From: SZUA-378 sp036652815
Lineage (GTDB): Bacteria > Bacillota > Clostridia > Lachnospirales > Lachnospiraceae
Length of the DNA: 64,000 nt
Reading direction: 5' to 3'
NCBI GenBank assembly: GCA_036652815.1
Contig: JAVVVE010000001.1
Coordinates: 62,001 to 126,000, forward strand
The translations under genes were made by a program, and so were the position numbers. The notes under the pieces were generated by a model. It saw only the letters and a program-made list of their open reading frames with translations. It was not told the DNA's origin and did no database searches. Of the stretch, positions 1 to 7,999 are shown piece by piece (positions within the stretch are counted from its first letter, which is position 1; every line of letters begins with the position of its first letter).

Positions 1-1822
1 TCCATACATGGTTGTTGATATAATCCTCCCAGATGTTCCATACTACATCTACATCCAGGATACCTTCCTGTTCCAGTGTCCTGCGTTCTATCAGTGTCTC
101 TGCCCAGGCACGCAGCTCCGGTTCCCGCAGCCACTTTTCGATGGGGATAGCAAAGCCGGTCTTAGGACGTTCCATCATCTCTCTTGGGACATACCGATAG
201 AGAACATCTCGCAGCACCAGCTTGCCAACCCCCTCTTGTCTTAAGTATTCTATGGGTAAAGACCATGCAAACGCTACCACATCCTTATCCAGCATCGGTA
301 CTCTGGTCTCCAGAGACACCGCCATGGACGTACGGTCTACCTTGGTTAAGATATCATCCGGATGATATTGCAAGAGATCCATCAGCATAATATTATGGTG
401 CTCTTCTGCTAAGTATCCGGTCTGATACTCACTATATTTATAAGGTACTGTTACACTATTGAGATTGATTTTACCGGCAATATTTTCTTCCTGACTAGAT
501 ATCTCATATAATTTCTCCGGTCCTTTCGCCGCTAAGATTCTACCTCTCACACAGATATCTTTATTACGTTTTAATGGTGTGTGTAAAACCAGTTCGCTGC
601 ATAATTTTCTAATCCCATAGGGGATTTTCGACATACGGTTCCATAGATTTACGATAGATTCATAAGAATTATATCCACAGAACAACTCATCTCCGCCATC
701 CCCACTTAACGATACCGTCACATGTTCTTTTGTCATCTTACTCACCAGATAAGTCGGGATCTGTGAAGAATCTGCAAAAGGTTCTCCAAACATAGCTGCA
801 ATCTTGGGGATGACCTCTTTGGCATCCCGCTCTGTGATATAGAGTTCTGTGTGCTCAGTTCCCAGATGTTTTGCAATCTCTTTTGCAATAACTGCCTCAT
901 TGTATTTGGCATCCTCCATACCGATCGTAAAGCTTCGTACTTTGCCGGTGCACTGTGCTTGCATCAAAGCGACAATCGTACTACTGTCAATACCCGCTGA
1001 CAGAAATGCGCCCACCGGTACATCCGCTGACATCTGTCCTGCAATCGATTTCTTTAACAGACGTTCTAACTCTGATGCCGCTTCCTCTCTGCTCCCCGGG
1101 AAGAGATTATCCTGCCCTTTTTTGGCAGTTTCTTTCATAGACCAATAAGTCGTGATCTGCGGTGTACCCGTGAAAGGAGCCGAAAGGGTCAGGATCGATC
1201 CCGCTTCCAGCTTAAAGATATCGCGATAGATGGAGTACGGTGCCGGAATATAGCCATGCACAAAATAGAGATTCAAGATATCTGTATTGATCGGATTATC
1301 AAATCGTTTCAGCGCAGCAATAGAGCCTATATCCGAAGCAAAGACAAATCCACCCTGTACCGTACCATAATAAAGCGGTTTCTCGCCCACTCTGTCACGT
1401 ACCAGATACAACTGCTGTGTCTTAGTATCATAGACCGCCAGTGCAAACATCCCGGTGCACATCGTAATCGCCTGCGCGATACCATATGCTTCTATGGCTT
1501 CTAATAAGACTTCGGTATCCGATGTTCCCAAGAACTCTGTAACCTGATGTTCTTCCAATAGCTTTTTTGCTATCTCTTTATAATTATAGATCTCGCCATT
1601 AAAGACGCATAGATAGCGACCGCTATGAGAATGCATCGGCTGTGTTCCACTGAGTGTCAAATCTACCACTGCAAGTCTTTTATGCCCAAAGACAACCTGA
1701 TGATCCTCGCTGCTCCATACTCCGGTCGCATCTGGTCCACGATGTTCCATTCTCCGGTTCATTCTGTCTATATTCTCTTTCCAGTCTTCCGAAAGATTAC
1801 AAAACCCCGCTATTCCGCACAT
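1..1822 (-). CDS. asnB: Asparagine synthase-like glutamine amidotransferase (3' end cut by window)
   Basis: Class II glutamine amidotransferase fused to an asparagine-synthetase domain; it would use glutamine and ATP to turn a carboxylate into an amide. The start is an ATG at 1822 behind a GGAAAGG site, and the protein opens MCGIAGF, with Cys2 the usual amidotransferase nucleophile. Further on come HRGPD, FNGEIYN and RDRVGEKPLYY, then the ATP pyrophosphatase signature SAGIDSS and the SLSGDGGDELFCGY segment. The frame stays open to base 1, giving about 607 residues, so only a short tail is missing against a usual 610-630. It follows the SGNH gene by 19 bases. In polysaccharide loci such proteins (WbpS type) amidate uronic acids; the UDP-sugar 6-dehydrogenase at 16788-18104 could provide such a substrate. 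The sugar target is inferred. A housekeeping asparagine synthetase is less likely in this setting. Confidence 0.9.
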   Translation of the reverse strand, partial: MCGIAGFCNLSEDWKENIDRMNRRMEHRGPDATGVWSSEDHQVVFGHKRLAVVDLTLSGTQPMHSHSGRYLCVFNGEIYNYKEIAKKLLEEHQVTEFLGTSDTEVLLEAIEAYGIAQAITMCTGMFALAVYDTKTQQLYLVRDRVGEKPLYYGTVQGGFVFASDIGSIAALKRFDNPINTDILNLYFVHGYIPAPYSIYRDIFKLEAGSILTLSAPFTGTPQITTYWSMKETAKKGQDNLFPGSREEAASELERLLKKSIAGQMSADVPVGAFLSAGIDSSTIVALMQAQCTGKVRSFTIGMEDAKYNEAVIAKEIAKHLGTEHTELYITERDAKEVIPKIAAMFGEPFADSSQIPTYLVSKMTKEHVTVSLSGDGGDELFCGYNSYESIVNLWNRMSKIPYGIRKLCSELVLHTPLKRNKDICVRGRILAAKGPEKLYEISSQEENIAGKINLNSVTVPYKYSEYQTGYLAEEHHNIMLMDLLQYHPDDILTKVDRTSMAVSLETRVPMLDKDVVAFAWSLPIEYLRQEGVGKLVLRDVLYRYVPREMMERPKTGFAIPIEKWLREPELRAWAETLIERRTLEQEGILDVDVVWNIWEDYINNHVW

Positions 1823-1841
1823 ATTTAATCACGCCTTTCCA

Positions 1842-2948
1842 TTACTCTTCTGCCTCTTCCAATACTGTCGGTGTCTGATTCTCAATATCCTGTTTGATTT
1901 TCACTCTTGAGCGTTCCATTTGTTCGCACCACTGTGTATAAGCAGTATCCCAGCTGTGATAAGCGGCATCTCCTCTTTTATCTGCAAAAGTATAATGTTT
2001 TGTCAGGTACTCTGTCAAAAATGCCGTACACTTCTCACCCCCGACTGCATTGGTGTGCACCCCGCCATCATAGAAGTCCGTGGCAAAATCAAACCCAATC
2101 TCTTCCAAATGATCATTGAGATTGAGGAACTCGTAGTCATATTCTTCGATAATCTGCTGCATATAATTATAATTTTGTTGTTTTTCAGCAAACTCATACG
2201 CATAGGGTGCTACTATAAATAACGACTGTAATCCATTGGCTTGTAAATAATCCAATAACTCCCGCAGTGCTTCTTCCTTGTCCGGTGGGATAGGTGTAAC
2301 GTCCGTATCGGTCGAATAATCAGTGTATGCCACCGGTCTGTACCCATCCTTAAATTCAAATCCTTTCATTGGTGCCAAATGCTCATATCGCCAGCATGCC
2401 AATTGACTGGGCATCACCATGGTTTTCCAATTGGAATGATATTTAAAGATATCAAAATAATAAGTAAGACGTTCCGCAGGCTCTTCGACCATACGATGAA
2501 TGGCATCGATACGATTCAGTGAATATTTCATATTGTCGGTAACACCCCGTGTATATGCCATTTTTTTATCATATCCTATGTCGTTTGCATAGGTAGTAAA
2601 TTGTTTTATTTCAAAGATCAACAACTGGGGCTGTTGTGTTTTTCTGATTTCTTTTACTAAGGGTAGGGCTGCTGTAACCGGCTGCATATTAGAGGATAAC
2701 GGATAACAGGTGATCCCACTCTCTCCCCATATCTTAGCTCCCGAAAAGCAGGGGTAGACCGGGCTGGAACCCACGATGACCACATCTAACGTATCTTTTG
2801 GTTCTGCATAGAATCCAACAAATCTATCTTTTACGCTCCCATTGGTACGGATCACATAGGTGACGGTCCGGAGCAGAAATAAAAATCCAAGGATAAAGAT
2901 AATTGCTTTTAAAATCTGTTTTTTATGGATATGATTGATATCATTCAT
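1842..2948 (-). CDS. Membrane-anchored SGNH-like protein (DltD/AlgJ-like partner of MBOAT)
   Basis: This 368-residue protein has one N-terminal membrane segment (about residues 11-32), so the rest should lie outside the membrane. An SGNH-like pattern is visible: VVIVGSSP at about 56-63 supplies the Ser block and a D294/H298 pair in DGGVHTN supplies the C-terminal block, with three rather than the usual two residues between Asp and His. It follows the MBOAT gene by 9 bases, with GGAGAT as ribosome site. In DltB/DltD, AlgI/AlgJ and PatA/PatB systems an SGNH partner completes acyl transfer to an extracellular polymer, and this gene fits that role by size, topology and position. It is not close enough for me to call it DltD or AlgJ by name. 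The C-terminal 40 residues are charged and of unknown purpose. Confidence 0.75.
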   Translation of the reverse strand: MNDINHIHKKQILKAIIFILGFLFLLRTVTYVIRTNGSVKDRFVGFYAEPKDTLDVVIVGSSPVYPCFSGAKIWGESGITCYPLSSNMQPVTAALPLVKEIRKTQQPQLLIFEIKQFTTYANDIGYDKKMAYTRGVTDNMKYSLNRIDAIHRMVEEPAERLTYYFDIFKYHSNWKTMVMPSQLACWRYEHLAPMKGFEFKDGYRPVAYTDYSTDTDVTPIPPDKEEALRELLDYLQANGLQSLFIVAPYAYEFAEKQQNYNYMQQIIEEYDYEFLNLNDHLEEIGFDFATDFYDGGVHTNAVGGEKCTAFLTEYLTKHYTFADKRGDAAYHSWDTAYTQWCEQMERSRVKIKQDIENQTPTVLEEAEE

Positions 2949-2957
2949 AGTAATCTC

Positions 2958-4421
2958 CTAAAATCCCTGATAGATAAATTCCGCCGCACTATAGCCCGGT
3001 CCATAATTGCCTAATAAAATAACATAGAAAAGCAAAGCATACAAAATCACCCAGCGAACCACGATGCCACGTTTTGCAATACGCTCTCTGATGCTCATCT
3101 TCTGCTGCAGGACAGACACTACCCACAGTATGAGTAAGGAAACAATCGCAATCGTAAACTCTATCCAGTTCAGTCCATAGTCAAAGATCATGCCATTCCA
3201 TAAGATCTGCGGATTCCATGAGCGAAAGATACTGATCAGCATACTGCAGCCCACCTGTAGATTGTCCGCACGAAATAACGTCAACCCGATGGTTACCAAT
3301 AGGAACGTACGCACTCTCTGAAAGAATACAAAGCCTTTTCCCTCGACCTTAATGTGGCAAAAAGTCCGAAGTCTCTGAAAGACCGGTTCCAAGATCTCTC
3401 CCGATACGATATAGAACCAATGTAGGATACCTGAACCGACGATATATTTCCACGCTCCTCCATGCCAGAATCCGATGGTAAACCACAGGAGAAACATCGC
3501 CAAAAATACGGTTACCTGCTTGGCTGTCTTCTTACTGTATCTTTTCTTCAACTGCTTAGGCAGATTGGTAAAAAAAGAAGTGCGCAGCAATGGGTAGAAC
3601 ATGTAATCTTTGAGCCAGGTACCCAGCGTAATATGCCATCTGCGCCAATATTCCGATATACTTCTTGCGAAAAATGGGGCATTGAAATTCTCCGGTAATG
3701 GAATACCAAAGGTCTCTGACAAACCCAATACGATGTCCATGCACCCCGAGAAATCTGTATAGAGCTGAAACGTAAAGCATACCGCTGCAAGGATGACCGT
3801 AAATCCCGAATGGTCCCGGTAATGATTAAATACAGTATTTACAATAAGTGCCAATCGCTCTGAAATCACTAATTTTTTAAAAAATCCCCAGACCATACGC
3901 TGCATGCCAAAGGTTATGTTTTTATAATCCGGGTAGTGGGGACTAAACAGGGTATCTTTCATATCACGATAGCGTATAATCGGTCCCGATATCATCGTTG
4001 GGAAATAGTATCCAAATAAAGCCAGTTTTCCGATATTTCGTTCCGGTTCTCCCAACCCATAATATACATCAAACAGATATCCTAAGAGCGTAAGGGTATA
4101 GAAAGAGATCCCAATCGGTGCCAGCAGTCCCAAATGTAAGTATTTCAGCAGACACAACAGGAGAACACATAATACAACAACAAGTGAAAGAGCAAAACGT
4201 TTCTTCTTTTGCCCCTCCACTTTATAGATGTACCGTGCGCCCATATAGATCATAAGAATCGTAATAATAGGATAAATCATCAGCCAGGGTTCTCCTGACA
4301 AACAAAAATATCCCACACTGGCCAGTAACAATAACCCCCATTGTGCTCTCTTTGGAATCAAATAATATAGAATCAGCAAACTACCAAAAAAGCACAAAAA
4401 GGAAAAGGATGTTATATTCAT
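2958..4421 (-). CDS. MBOAT family O-acyltransferase (DltB/AlgI/PatA-like)
   Basis: A 487-residue polytopic membrane protein of the MBOAT family, which passes acyl groups across the membrane to extracellular polymers. Family marks are EYWRRWH at 257-263 with the following LGTWLKDY, the conserved His320 in GFWHGGAW, and a second His334 in GILHWF, the usual catalytic region. About ten to twelve hydrophobic segments are seen. The gene starts 24 bases after the acyl carrier protein gene behind a GGAAGGAA site. The order FkbH-ACP-MBOAT-SGNH mirrors dltA-C-B-D in logic: loader, carrier, membrane transferase, external partner. The acyl donor is therefore probably the ACP at 4446-4691. That it moves a glyceryl or related three-carbon acyl group rather than acetate is inferred from the neighbouring FkbH-like loader. 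Confidence 0.9.
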   Translation of the reverse strand: MNITSFSFLCFFGSLLILYYLIPKRAQWGLLLLASVGYFCLSGEPWLMIYPIITILMIYMGARYIYKVEGQKKKRFALSLVVVLCVLLLCLLKYLHLGLLAPIGISFYTLTLLGYLFDVYYGLGEPERNIGKLALFGYYFPTMISGPIIRYRDMKDTLFSPHYPDYKNITFGMQRMVWGFFKKLVISERLALIVNTVFNHYRDHSGFTVILAAVCFTFQLYTDFSGCMDIVLGLSETFGIPLPENFNAPFFARSISEYWRRWHITLGTWLKDYMFYPLLRTSFFTNLPKQLKKRYSKKTAKQVTVFLAMFLLWFTIGFWHGGAWKYIVGSGILHWFYIVSGEILEPVFQRLRTFCHIKVEGKGFVFFQRVRTFLLVTIGLTLFRADNLQVGCSMLISIFRSWNPQILWNGMIFDYGLNWIEFTIAIVSLLILWVVSVLQQKMSIRERIAKRGIVVRWVILYALLFYVILLGNYGPGYSAAEFIYQGF

Positions 4422-4445
4422 GCGTAAACCCGGTTCCTTCCGTTT

Positions 4446-4691
4446 CTACCCTACTTGTTCCATGATAATAGCAGCCATCTCTCCCACATTCTTCATGGTA
4501 ACAACTTGTCCCATGGTGAATTTAACAGAAAATTCCTGCTCTACTGCTGAGATCAGATTGATGTGCTCTAAGGAATCCCAATCTTCAATATCATCTGCTG
4601 TCGTGGTCTCTGTAACCGTGATGCTATCATCATCGAACACATCCCGGAACACTCCATTTAAACGTTCATATAATTCTTCTCTCGTCATCAT
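4446..4691 (-). CDS. Acyl carrier protein
   Basis: An 81-residue acidic acyl carrier protein. The phosphopantetheine site is Ser40 in the motif EDWDSLEHINL, followed by the helix ISAVEQEFSVKF typical of discrete carriers. Its start overlaps the stop of the FkbH-like gene by 4 bases (ATGA arrangement), so the two are likely translationally coupled. An AAGGTGG site precedes two adjacent ATG codons, so the true start could be 4688. No fatty acid or polyketide synthase genes are nearby. The carrier most likely serves the FkbH-like loader upstream and the MBOAT protein downstream. It is analogous to DltC in position, although DltC is loaded by the adenylating enzyme DltA, which is not present here. 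Confidence 0.93.
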   Translation of the reverse strand: MMTREELYERLNGVFRDVFDDDSITVTETTTADDIEDWDSLEHINLISAVEQEFSVKFTMGQVVTMKNVGEMAAIIMEQVG

Positions 4692-6475
4692 ACTACCACC
4701 TTGATTACTTTATTTTTATTCTGATATGCATCATCTATCTTATAATACCACACTGTGTTACCATTTTCATCTTCTTTTTGTTGTGTAAATCCCTGTAATG
4801 CATAGAAATCCTGTACCATAGCATTCTTTGCCGTCTTATAGTAGTAGCCGCGTAATCCTCTGATTCCGCGTCTGCGGCACTCCCAAACTAACGCATCCAT
4901 CATGGCAAATTCCATATCTCTCTTTAAGACACGGCAGCTCATCAGCCATAAGTCGATCTCTAACACTTGTTCTTCTTCTCTGCCGATAATGACCGAGACC
5001 ACTCCGTTATCGCCAAATCTATCCTGTAGTTTACCATATAAGGTAAGAAATTGATGAGATGCCGCCACGTTCTCAATCTCACTCGGGGTATATCGTTTGG
5101 TCGTTAAATTGAATTGATTACTCTTATTGGTCAACTGTGCAATCCTCGCCATGTAGAGTGGTTCAAATGGTTTAATCGTGCCTACCATCTCCAAGGACTG
5201 CAGATATTGCGTATAATCTGTAAAGCTCTGTGCCTGTTGTTGCCTCTGCACATTAGCCTGATACATCTCATTTCGTTTTCGGTCATCTTCTGATAGATTG
5301 GTCACTTCAAAGAATCCCGAATGATCGATGATCCTGATATACTGTTCCGGTCTCCCTATCTCAGGGACCTTGACCTGTGGCACCTGCTGCCTGATGATCT
5401 CACGTTCTGCCGGATTATCATCCACAAATACCAAGCTATCGGGCAGGATATTCAGTTCTTTCGCTATCTCTTGTATATTATGGCTCTTTGGCTCCCAGTT
5501 CGCCTTGATGGTGATAAAATCTTCCGGTCTTAAGATACCATCCGGATGATTCAATCCCGCCAGTGCATTCTCCCGCTCATTCTTAGAGTTGACATTCAGG
5601 AGAATCCCGATATCCTTATGCTCCTTCACATACTGCTGAAACTCCGTAAAGACCTGTCCCATCGAAGTTTCCTGCCCGATCTCCAGGTTCTCTACTCCGT
5701 CGTCTCCTACGATACCGCCCCAGAGTGTATTATCCAGATCCAGAACCATGGCTTTTTGATTCTTTCCATAGATGGCTTTGATGATATTGGCAAGGTTGTA
5801 AGACAGGGTCGGGATTGCCTGCAGGCACAATGCATATTTGTACATGTGCCAAAAAAACGGGTCTGCCCATTGATCCAGTCCATAGCAAGCAGACAAATAA
5901 TTGATATCATTGATATAAAAGGTATGGTGTCCTGATGCATACGCATAGAACTTATCATTCAATGCATTGATAAAATGCAATCGTCCATGTTCCTCGCTGA
6001 CATCTTGATTCCCCAATAATCTGTAAAAAGGTGCTTCCATATTGTTCTGGATCACGGGGCAGTGATAATCGGATGCTAACTTGTCCCACATGACTTCATA
6101 AGATTGATAGGTCTCTTCCAAAAGATCCACTATCTCTGTAGAATTATCCGTCATCGCAGGGTAGCGTCGTATATTACGATTGCTGGTGTGAATGTATATA
6201 ATATCCGGTGCAAATGCCTTTAACTCCGTATTGTCAAACATCGCATCCTGCCAGTATCCCGCATATTCCGATTCATAGAAGGTGGGTTCAATCCCTACAT
6301 TCAGCAAAAATAATTCCAGAATCTTAATAATATCATGCGTTGTACTGCCACCAAGCACTGCTATCTTTTTTGTCATACGCTCCGTACCGTCTGCCAGTAA
6401 GATACGTCTGATACTCTTTGCTTTCTTTAGGATATATTCCTGATCAAACGGATATTCCAATTCTCGTAATGACAT
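4688..6475 (-). CDS. FkbH-like HAD-IIIC protein with GNAT-like C-terminal domain (glyceryl-ACP loader family)
   Basis: A 595-residue FkbH-type protein. Residues 1-230 form an SGNH-like region with GGST at 42-45. Residues 243-370 are a HAD phosphatase domain with the DxDxT motif LDLDNTLWGG (Asp246, Asp248), a conserved Lys at about 330 (NWEPKS) and VDDNP at 351-355. Residues about 420-585 resemble a GNAT domain (LTNKSNQFN, LMSCRVLKRDME). Characterised FkbH proteins dephosphorylate 1,3-bisphosphoglycerate and place a D-glyceryl unit on an acyl carrier protein for methoxymalonyl or glyceryl units in polyketide pathways. Here the ACP overlaps by 4 bases but no polyketide genes exist. An AGGAGGAG site precedes the ATG. 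The reaction is known for the family; its use for polysaccharide acylation is my inference. Confidence 0.9.
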   Translation of the reverse strand: MSLRELEYPFDQEYILKKAKSIRRILLADGTERMTKKIAVLGGSTTHDIIKILELFLLNVGIEPTFYESEYAGYWQDAMFDNTELKAFAPDIIYIHTSNRNIRRYPAMTDNSTEIVDLLEETYQSYEVMWDKLASDYHCPVIQNNMEAPFYRLLGNQDVSEEHGRLHFINALNDKFYAYASGHHTFYINDINYLSACYGLDQWADPFFWHMYKYALCLQAIPTLSYNLANIIKAIYGKNQKAMVLDLDNTLWGGIVGDDGVENLEIGQETSMGQVFTEFQQYVKEHKDIGILLNVNSKNERENALAGLNHPDGILRPEDFITIKANWEPKSHNIQEIAKELNILPDSLVFVDDNPAEREIIRQQVPQVKVPEIGRPEQYIRIIDHSGFFEVTNLSEDDRKRNEMYQANVQRQQQAQSFTDYTQYLQSLEMVGTIKPFEPLYMARIAQLTNKSNQFNLTTKRYTPSEIENVAASHQFLTLYGKLQDRFGDNGVVSVIIGREEEQVLEIDLWLMSCRVLKRDMEFAMMDALVWECRRRGIRGLRGYYYKTAKNAMVQDFYALQGFTQQKEDENGNTVWYYKIDDAYQNKNKVIKVVV

Positions 6476-6484
6476 CTGCTCCTC

Positions 6485-6889
6485 CTATGCTCCCTGCTCC
6501 AATAGTTCTATCATACCCATCGGTGTCATTAAGAAGGCAACCCGTCTTCCTCCAAATAAAATCGCTTCTTTGGATTCCGATATCAACATGGCTCCGTACT
6601 CCACCAATTGTTCTATCTTTTTCTCAATATCTGCTACTTCATAGCATATATGATATAAAAAATTCCTCTTCTTGACTATCTTTTCTACCACTTTACCGGC
6701 AATCAATTCGATCTTAGTTCCATCGCCTAAGGTAACCATACTTAAGGATGCATCCTGTTTTTCATCGTATACCGTTTCACCGATCTCAACTACCGTGGTA
6801 ATCTGCTGTAAATATAGCTGCATTTTGAGGATATCATCTGTTGCTATCCCGATATGGTGCATCTTCATATCTAATCCTTGTGCTATCAT
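6485..6889 (-). CDS. VOC (glyoxalase / methylmalonyl-CoA epimerase-like) protein
   Basis: I choose the ATG at 6889 because GGGGGAGAG lies just upstream; the longer reading from 7009 runs deep into the preceding glycosyltransferase gene. The 134-residue product has the two-module VOC fold with all four metal-ligand positions filled: His12 in HHIGIAT, Glu61 in KIELIAGK, His80 in LYHICYEV and Glu128 in MIELLEQ. A second possible start is ATG at 6868. It ends 9 bases before the FkbH-like gene. VOC enzymes of this size epimerise acyl-CoA alpha carbons, isomerise hemithioacetals or bind antibiotics. Placed at the head of the FkbH-ACP-MBOAT cassette, it may epimerise or rearrange the acyl group or its precursor. 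The actual reaction cannot be read from sequence. Confidence 0.82.
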   Translation of the reverse strand: MIAQGLDMKMHHIGIATDDILKMQLYLQQITTVVEIGETVYDEKQDASLSMVTLGDGTKIELIAGKVVEKIVKKRNFLYHICYEVADIEKKIEQLVEYGAMLISESKEAILFGGRRVAFLMTPMGMIELLEQGA

Positions 6890-6890
6890 G

Positions 6891-7988
6891 CTATCTCTCC
6901 CCCAGTATTTTCTCAAAATAACTTTCCCACTGCTTATTGATCTTGTCCGGATGAAGACGCTCCTGTATCTGTGCCGCATTCTTACCCAGTTGTTCACGCA
7001 GATTCGCATTCGATAACAGGGTATCGAGTGTTCTGGTCAGCGTTTCTGTGCCCCGCACCGGTATCAGCATACCATTCTTACCATGTGTAATCAATTCTCG
7101 TGGGCCTCCGCACGGACAATCCGTTGAGATGACCGGTAAGCCAAGTGCCATGGCTTCTATCAGTGCGTTTGGCATACCTTCTGTATCTGAGGTCAGTACA
7201 AAGAGCGTGCTTTTGCGTATTGCCGATACAATATCCGTTGTAACCCCCGGCAATTGCACGCGGTTACGTAATCCCAGTCTCTCTATCAAAGCCGTCAGCT
7301 TATCTCTGCTCTCTCCTCCGCCATAGCACACCACCGAATAATCCGGATACTTTTTTTCAATACCCGCAAATGCCTCTATGAGCATCTTTTGATTTTTATT
7401 GCCATCCAGTCTTCCGACTGTTACGATCTGTTTATCCCGCACACCGGTATATCTTTCCTGTATAAACAATGGATTCAGAGAGTTGGGTAAGATAATGGCT
7501 TTCTTTTGCAGATATTTTGGGAAAAAGGCCTTGGCATCCTGAGTCTGAAAAACGATACCATCTGCCTGGCGAAAAAGAAGCTTTGCTGTTAATCGCATTC
7601 CTTTTGTATCATATTCTGCGGTAGGTTCCCCTACAATAGAAACCACTACTTTGATTTTGCTAAAAAGAGTCGTAGCAATTGCCATAAAATTATTTTTCCC
7701 AATGCAAGAAAAAACAAGATTCGGTCGAATCTGCATCCATATGCGACGCAATTTGATAAATCTTCTATAAAAGTTAATAATTCTAAAGCGAGAGCATTCT
7801 GTCTCTTCAATGTCTGAAATAGTCCGTTGGATTCCGGGGTTTATACTATATTCATTGTCAGAGATATACTGTGTTACCACGGTTACTTGGTATCCCTTAC
7901 TGTAGAAATACTCTGCTAGATTAGCAAATACACGTTCCGCTCCGCCTTTGCGTAAAGAACTGATATAAAAAGCAATATGTCTTTTCAT
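6891..7988 (-). CDS. GT4 family glycosyltransferase
   Basis: A 365-residue GT-B fold retaining glycosyltransferase. The N-terminal domain opens IAFYISSLRKGGAERV, the usual GT4 donor-fold start. The C-terminal domain shows VGRLDGNKNQ, an acidic stretch TSDTEGMPNALIEAMALG with the E-x7-E donor-binding pattern, and STDCPCGGPREL. It has no signal peptide and should act on lipid-linked intermediates at the inner face of the membrane. It ends one base before the VOC start codon. The CPCGGPRE block is almost identical at DNA level to the GT4 gene at 10684-11790, so the two are paralogues. Family resemblance is to GalNAc/Gal transferases of the PglJ/PglH type, but donor and acceptor cannot be assigned. 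Confidence 0.9.
   Translation of the reverse strand: MKRHIAFYISSLRKGGAERVFANLAEYFYSKGYQVTVVTQYISDNEYSINPGIQRTISDIEETECSRFRIINFYRRFIKLRRIWMQIRPNLVFSCIGKNNFMAIATTLFSKIKVVVSIVGEPTAEYDTKGMRLTAKLLFRQADGIVFQTQDAKAFFPKYLQKKAIILPNSLNPLFIQERYTGVRDKQIVTVGRLDGNKNQKMLIEAFAGIEKKYPDYSVVCYGGGESRDKLTALIERLGLRNRVQLPGVTTDIVSAIRKSTLFVLTSDTEGMPNALIEAMALGLPVISTDCPCGGPRELITHGKNGMLIPVRGTETLTRTLDTLLSNANLREQLGKNAAQIQERLHPDKINKQWESYFEKILGER
7099..7136. repeat. DNA segment nearly identical to 10886-10923
   Basis: Thirty-six of 38 bases match the segment at 10886-10923 (differences at the sixth and fifteenth bases). Both encode the CPCGGPR region of GT4 glycosyltransferases. Identity reaching synonymous positions suggests recent duplication or local gene conversion between the two paralogues. 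Confidence 0.7.
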
Positions 7989-7999
7989 GCTTACCCTTT

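Noticed and set aside
5546..5935. Plus-strand open frame of 129 codons
   Set aside because: It lies wholly inside the FkbH-like gene on the other strand, has no ribosome site and no recognisable protein pattern.
4446..6889. Polyketide cluster, because of FkbH, ACP and VOC
   Set aside because: There is no ketosynthase, acyltransferase or NRPS domain within the window; all neighbours are glycan genes.
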